Positions 58,841 through 64,000 of a stretch of DNA of 64,000 nucleotides are shown here, piece by piece (within the stretch, counting starts at the first letter, position 1; the number at the start of each line of letters is the position of its first letter). A program made the translations under genes and the position numbers. The stretch lies in contig JAOTON010001572.1 of NCBI GenBank assembly GCA_034440635.1, forward strand, positions 21,243 to 85,242, read 5' to 3'. Below the pieces are notes generated by a model. That model was not told the origin of the DNA, did no database searches, and worked only from the letters and a program-made list of their open reading frames with translations. This DNA comes from Lepas anatifera (lineage: Eukaryota; Arthropoda; Thecostraca; Lepadidae).

Positions 58841-60584
58841 CAAACGCATTGGCGATGCCACATGACCCTGGCAGATGGTGCGTCGATCGGCCCCCAAACC
58901 AAAAATTATTGATCTGCCTAACAATTTTGTACTGTGACTGTTTGCCCCAGTGCTGGCCTGGAAGTGCCGATGGCGGCAGGCGTCATCCCAATCTCATGCT
59001 TTGGACGCGCCGATGGAGTCTTCAGCGAGCTGGTTCCTGATAAGAGCTCCAAATACCCGAGTTGGATCTACTCTTGGAAGCTCCTCAACGTGCATTTTAT
59101 ATAAATAAGTGGCAAACAACGTACCTCAAAATCATTTTCACAATACTTTCTTTGGGTAACGTTCAGAACGTGGAGAGCACTGAATGCACATCGTGTGATG
59201 ACTGTGCTCGAATCAGCAGAGTTCAATGCAATATTATTATGGTGGAGTTTAAGAACAACTCTGCTCGACTGAAATTCGCTTCGCTGTATAACAAATATAC
59301 ATTGCTACAACTTGGTTGTGTTCGTTTTCATTAGATCACATACATACCATTTCGGTATTAGGATATCGGAAAGCTTTGGAAAATGTTATTCGTACCGATG
59401 CCACCTGGAACTGCTAATCTCCGTTGCTTCATCGTTTTTGACCCTAATTTGGTTCAATTAGAATACGTTGAGTATGTACGAAGCTGTAGGTATTGCGTCG
59501 CTCTCCACACACACCCCACAAAAGGCCTTACCTTCACGTGACTGGTTTATTAAAGCCAATGTTATAAAGCAGCTATGAAAACTGGCAATATAATCAAGCT
59601 GAAAGCAGCTGTTTAACATCTTATCAATGAAATAAAGGTATCGGGCATTAATTACCGGTATTGCAGCTCAACACAGCGCAACATTTCCAACAAGGAAGTT
59701 TAGGCTCACTCATGGGGTTTGCTGCCAAAACCGTCATTCACCAACGAGAGTTTTCAATCCGAAAGCGCCACGTCAGGACGACTCGGCTTGCTCGTTTTAA
59801 GATCTGAACACCACAGAGGAGCTGAATTCGCACGAATTTCTGTTATAAAACACCATAGAAATAACACGTTGACCTTCAGTGCTTAAAACCACATGGAAAA
59901 AAACACAAAATATATGAAAACGTACTTATAACTGCCTATGCCTAAGGTACACCAGCGCAAAACTCGGGGGTGTTAGTTACCAGCACACAGCAATTACACT
60001 TCTGAGTTGAAAAAAAACGGATTATTATACACCAGATGCGTATGAGAGTTACAGCAGCGTATGTGATGCCTTTACCAAATTGACGAATGAAATGGACTTT
60101 TTCAAGTTCAAAGCGTATGAATTAAAACCCATGGAATGCAGGACAGAAACGCATGCTTCACGAATAGTGACTAGTTAAAGATATTTGGAGCTGCACCACC
60201 CACGTGGTACTGCCGTCCGTCCATCACGTCTGCAGCGTTGGAGCCAGCTGCTGAGAAGGTGGGGTGAGGCACTTGACGGCGACTACATGGACCAGCCAGT
60301 CTAGAAGCGCGAGGTGAAGATCTAAAAGCACGGAGTTTAGAACAGTGGTAGAGGCGCAACGGCAGAATTATCATGTTCCCGCGAGGACACGTCAGCAGGA
60401 CTCACTCAACTGTAACCATCCATGACGACGCACCTTCCGAGCAGAGGGCCGCAATCGATTCCGCACACAACCGCTAGCCGACGGTATTGGGGTATTGAGT
60501 ACTTATTTATGCTGACGTGCGCCCGTCAGGCGGGCGGGATCGACGTTACGAACTTAGGTGCGTGTTCAAGAAGTTAAGGGCGAT
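58841..60584. other. No recognisable gene
   Basis: A 90-codon plus-strand frame at 59062-59334 matches nothing I know. The rest is non-coding. Confidence 0.4.
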
Positions 60585-60840
60585 CTAGAGGGCCGTCATC
60601 TCTACTCTGAAGCACGAGCATAGGCTGCCGGCAGGGGCGCGCAGTTCCTGGCACTGGCCGTCTGGGAAGACAATGAGCGCTCCCGCGCCTTCATCTCGAA
60701 CACCCTCATTAGCCGAGCCATCAGCCCACACCTAGGTGGCACACTGGGGCAGCGACGCCAGGTGGTGAATCCGCTCTCGATGCACAGAGAACGCCAGCAC
60801 CGCAGGCAACCGCAGCACTCAGCAACGGACTGTCTACGCC
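60585..60840 (-). pseudogene. RNase H fragment of the same LINE clade as 29040-30440
   Basis: The minus-strand translation reads HHLASLPQCAT-stop-VWADGSANEGV, GAGALIVFPDGQCQELRAPAGSLCS. The counterpart at 29190 reads CATWVWTDGSVHGG. A TAG replaces the Trp codon. Short fragment, inactive. Confidence 0.75.
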
Positions 60841-61034
60841 GCGGAGAACGTGGTCTGCGGGGAGCAGAGAGAGATAAGTTAGACACACAGTAAACAAGCC
60901 TAAAGGTAGTGTTGGAATGGCATTCCAAGAAGGTAGAACAGTCTCATTCATGCCTCAATACTGATCCAGGAATTTTTGCACAATTATTTTGAAAACTGTC
61001 TTGATAGGTGGAATATCAGTATCAGCAGTTTTAA

Positions 61035-61874
61035 CACGCGCATTGACGGGGGGCGGGTACCCACCCCCGTCGGGTTTTTTGGAGATAGCAGAAAAACGGC
61101 GGCGCGTAGCACCGCCGTACTTGGCATACCTTTTCCCTCATGATTTTTACAACTTCTGTGAAAATTTTAAGGTTAGCTCATCCAAGGTCAGGTCACCAGT
61201 ACAGGTCAAGTGACCCAACCTCAAAAAAAGTTTAATATAGCATAAGTCGGAGCAGGGTGAACTTATCCGATTGAAACTCATATCACATAATGGCCCCACC
61301 GAGTTCTCTAAAATATGTTCCGGTATTTTTTATATCGATGACCTAAGGTCAGGTACGAGGCATGACCTCTCCATTGGAAATACATGGGAAAAATTGTTTT
61401 TACGGAATAACTCAGTAAAGGATGGTGATAGAGCATTTATTTTAGCTGCATTAGACTCGCCTGGGCTTTGCGGTTCTAATGATATGCATTTTATATAATT
61501 TGACCCTGACCCGACCTCAGGTCAGGTCAAATCCTTGATTTGACCTTGCAAGGTCAAATTATATATCATTCGATTCGGCTTGCTGACAGGATTCATATAG
61601 TTCAAGTCGTTTTGCTCTATCTTTACTTATTCAGATGTAATGGCTAAAAAACTGAATTTACATGTTATCCCTATGACGGCTGTTTTTTTACCTCTCGTGA
61701 CCTTACATGTGACCTGACAAAAAAATGGTGCAAATGTTTTCGATGGAAAAGTGGATGGGCAGCCCAACGCCGTTTACCGTTTTTCGCTACCTACCGTGGT
61801 TCTCGAGATCTTGGGGGGGCGGGTACCCGCCCCCGTCAATGCGAAGGTGGCTCAGACCCCCGCCAATGCGCGTG
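61035..61874. mobile_element. TTAA element, CACGCGCATTGACGGGG type (840 bp), reverse of 54372-55200
   Basis: TTAA at 61031-61034 and 61875-61878. The right end shows a doubled terminus: CCCCGTCAATGCG, spacer AAGGTGGCTCAGACC, CCCGCCAATGCGCGTG. A subterminal GGCGGGTACCCGCC palindrome occurs at the right and a one-mismatch form at the left. Interior AGGTCA sites include CCAAGGTCA. Confidence 0.92.
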
Positions 61875-61878
61875 TTAA

Positions 61879-62199
61879 CCTACGACTTCACCTATCAGTG
61901 GGTTCTAAGCCTGTTATTTATGATTTTTAATAAATAAATACATCAGAAGTGTTTCTAATTCTGGATCTAACAACTTCGTTCCAAGTGTATGGTGCTGCTA
62001 AGGATAACGAAAATGTTATGTAGTTTACTGCGGTAAAGGGTATATCTAAGCATCTCGATCGTCTTGAGGTCCTGTCTCTGTTTTGAGGGTTTTAGTGTGA
62101 ATCTGAAAGACAGGAAGTGAGGGAAGGAATTATTTAGGTAACTATGCATGACATTGATTTCTTTACAGTTTTGCAAAAATCAATGTCAAAAACAATCTA
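61879..62199. other. No recognisable feature
   Basis: Short AT-rich interval with TTTTTAATAAATAAATACA at 61924. Confidence 0.4.
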
Positions 62200-63776
62200 G
62201 ACCCATAGAATCTTCACAGCAAGCCAAATCGAATGGTATAAAATATGATCTTCCTTGGTCAAATTTAAGATTGCATTTGATCTGACCTGATGTCAGGTCA
62301 AGGTCAAATTAAGAAAAATGCATGCCCTGAGAACCGCAGAGATGAGGCTGACCTAATGCCGTTAAAATAAATGCTCTACCACCATCCATTACTAGGTTAT
62401 TAACCCTCGCCCCACCGGGGGGCCATCGATGGCCCCCTAAGGTTTTTCCGGGATAGCAGAAAAACGACGAGGCGCAGAACCGCGGTTGAGGGCTCTACCT
62501 CTCACTGCATCATTTTCCCATCATCCCTGAAATTTTTTACCCCGGGTCACCCAAAATCAGGTCACCAGACGAGGTCAACCAAGGTCACCTCACTTCACCT
62601 TTAGAGCTCTGTAAGAGCTACATTTCAAAAGTCGATCGATTTGAAACTTCCTACACATCATGACCCCTCCAGGGTCTACAAGGTGTATATCCGGGATTTT
62701 TTCGATTTCGTGCCCTGAGGTCAGGTCACGAGGCGACCTCTCCCATTGGAAAAGCATGGGGAAAAGCTATTTCATGATATAAAAGCCACAAAAATGATTG
62801 CAAATACTCAGACTGCTCAGAACAACGTTTTTGGACACTCTTTCACGGATCCCAGGGGTCATATTTGCCCTTTGACTTTTCCAAGGTCATCCAAGGTCAC
62901 CAGAGGTCAAAAACAGTATTTTGACAATAACTTTTGACCTAATTGAGCTAGAGCGGTGAAACAAACACCATCGTGTTTGTCTTGTCACTGGCTTTCATTT
63001 GATATACGGCAAGGTCACTTTTTGACCTTTCGTGACCTCAGGTCATATTAGGTCACGAGGTGACCTCTGGCGGTCAAACCACTAGCGGGAGGTCTTTACG
63101 TTCCACATAGCGGAAAAAGTACTGGCAATTTGCTATCAAATGTACTTTACCAGGCCTCAATAGCTCTAATGACATAAGAGTTATGCCCAGTTGGCTTAAT
63201 CATTGCATATTTGAGTGAAAATAGCCGATCTTGACCCTAATTTGACCTCTGGAGGTCAAACCATTGACCTGAGCACTAAAACATGCGAAGTAATTTCTTA
63301 CTGAATTCACGCGACCTTTCTATTGCACTTTGCAGATTTGCGCTAACGCCCATATTTTCGGAGTTAGAAGGGGGCCATCGATGGCCCCCCCGGTGGGGCG
63401 AAGGTGGCGCCGGACCCCCGGTGGGGCGCGGGTTAAATCTAGACCATTTCTCCCCAAATATTTCCAATGAAGAGGTCATAGCTCGTACCTGAGCTTAGGT
63501 TCGTGGAACTCTGTAAGCCCATTGTGTGGTATGACTTTCAATCGGAAAGGCTCAAACTGTTCTCAATTATGCATCTTAAAATTTTTTTGAGGTGAGGTCA
63601 CTTGACCTGCACTAGTGACCTGACCTGGGATGACCCAACCTTAAAATTTTGCATAAGGTTGTACATATTACTAAAGAAAATGCATACGAAGTACGGCAGC
63701 GCTGCGCGCCGCCGTTTCTATTCTATATTTAAAAAAAACCGAGGAGGGCAGGTATCCAACCCCGTCAATACGCGTG
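62200..63776. mobile_element. TTAA element hosting a second TTAA element
   Basis: 62200-62403 and 63433-63776 are the two halves of a 54372-type copy. The first half ends at CCATCCATTACTAGGTTAT and the second resumes with CCCCAAATATTTCCAATGAAGAGGTCA, the same order as 54815-54880. The right end CGTCAATACGCGTG lies at 63763-63776 with a mutated TTAA. The left terminus is missing. Confidence 0.82.
62404..63432. mobile_element. TTAA element, CCCTCGCCCC type, nested (1029 bp)
   Basis: TTAA at 62400-62403 and 63433-63436. It begins CCCTCGCCCCACCGGGG, followed by a perfect palindrome GGGGGCCATCGATGGCCCCC that recurs at about 63370-63390. The right end is doubled (GGTGGGGCG, spacer AAGGTGGCGCCGGACC, CCCGGTGGGGCGCGGG). 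Inserted into the surrounding TTAA element. Confidence 0.9.
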
Positions 63777-63852
63777 TAAAGAATGCTTTGATGCACGGTA
63801 CATAGTTGACATCTCAAATATTCAATGCTACATTTTCATTCCCCACCTTGGG

Positions 63853-64000
63853 CATAGGCAGATCCAGGGGTCACGGCAACCACCTTTAATTCCCTTCTTA
63901 CCCCCACCCCCAGGATCTGAAAATCGGCGCACATCGATATCACTTGGCCTGATAGGTTTTGCTGGTCAAAAAGTGGTACCCTCCTGGTCCGGATTGCACC
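63853..64000. mobile_element. hAT-like element of the 10909 family, cut by the window edge
   Basis: Begins CATAGGCAGATCCAGG and contains GATAGGTTTTGCTGGTCA and CCTGGTCCGGAT, as in the 10909 and 31499 copies. The right end is outside the window. Confidence 0.8.

Overview
The window looks like nuclear DNA of an animal, most likely an invertebrate and plausibly an arthropod. There are no operons or ribosome-binding sites. Coding sequence occurs as short exons with GT/AG borders or as retrotransposon wreckage. Microsatellites are very long, and every LINE type seen (Jockey-like, a second RNase H-bearing clade, CR1/L2-like) is of a kind common in animals. A short degenerate 5-bp array that includes CCTAA units (the arthropod telomere repeat on the other strand) and the style of the RNase H LINEs favour arthropods, but this is inference. 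I cannot name the species.

The one clear host gene is cysteine dioxygenase (CDO1), on the minus strand. One exon is at 46767-46887 and the next at 40363-40529. They join in phase across a GT...AG intron of about 6.2 kb. That intron holds a 59-bp minisatellite, two LINE fragments and a large piece of a Ty3/gypsy element. A second probable host exon (SANT/Myb-like C-terminus) is at 12858-13213. A decayed copy of an uncharacterised invertebrate gene family lies at 34610-35940.

The rest is a dense mosaic of transposons. (1) Small non-autonomous hAT-like elements with perfect or near-perfect 8-bp target duplications: 974-1167, 1322-1614, 3885-4040, 10909-11146, 11583-12047 (with two more nested inside), 15046-15316, 17081-17312, 31499-31776. 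(2) Long hAT-like composites whose interiors are degenerate tandem arrays: 25605-34284, and 49973-53409, which sits inside 49691-53418. (3) Elements inserted at TTAA with GC-rich inverted ends, subterminal perfect palindromes and interiors packed with AGGTCA half-sites: 21440-22398, 38241-39314, 54372-55200, 61035-61874, 62404-63432, plus truncated copies. (4) LINEs: a Jockey-like copy with a long open frame at 18880-21060 and many broken ones. (5) Two tRNA-derived SINE copies of about 340 bp (5480, 32134). (6) Two GT microsatellites (about 980 and 480 bp).

The strongest candidate for something undescribed is the TTAA family. Each copy disperses a cluster of AGGTCA nuclear-receptor half-sites (13 counted in one 829-bp copy, where about 0.4 is expected by chance) between ends built from a doubled terminal motif and a perfect GC palindrome. 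The second is the 8.7-kb hAT-like composite, whose two ends were matched by a shared 8-bp duplication.
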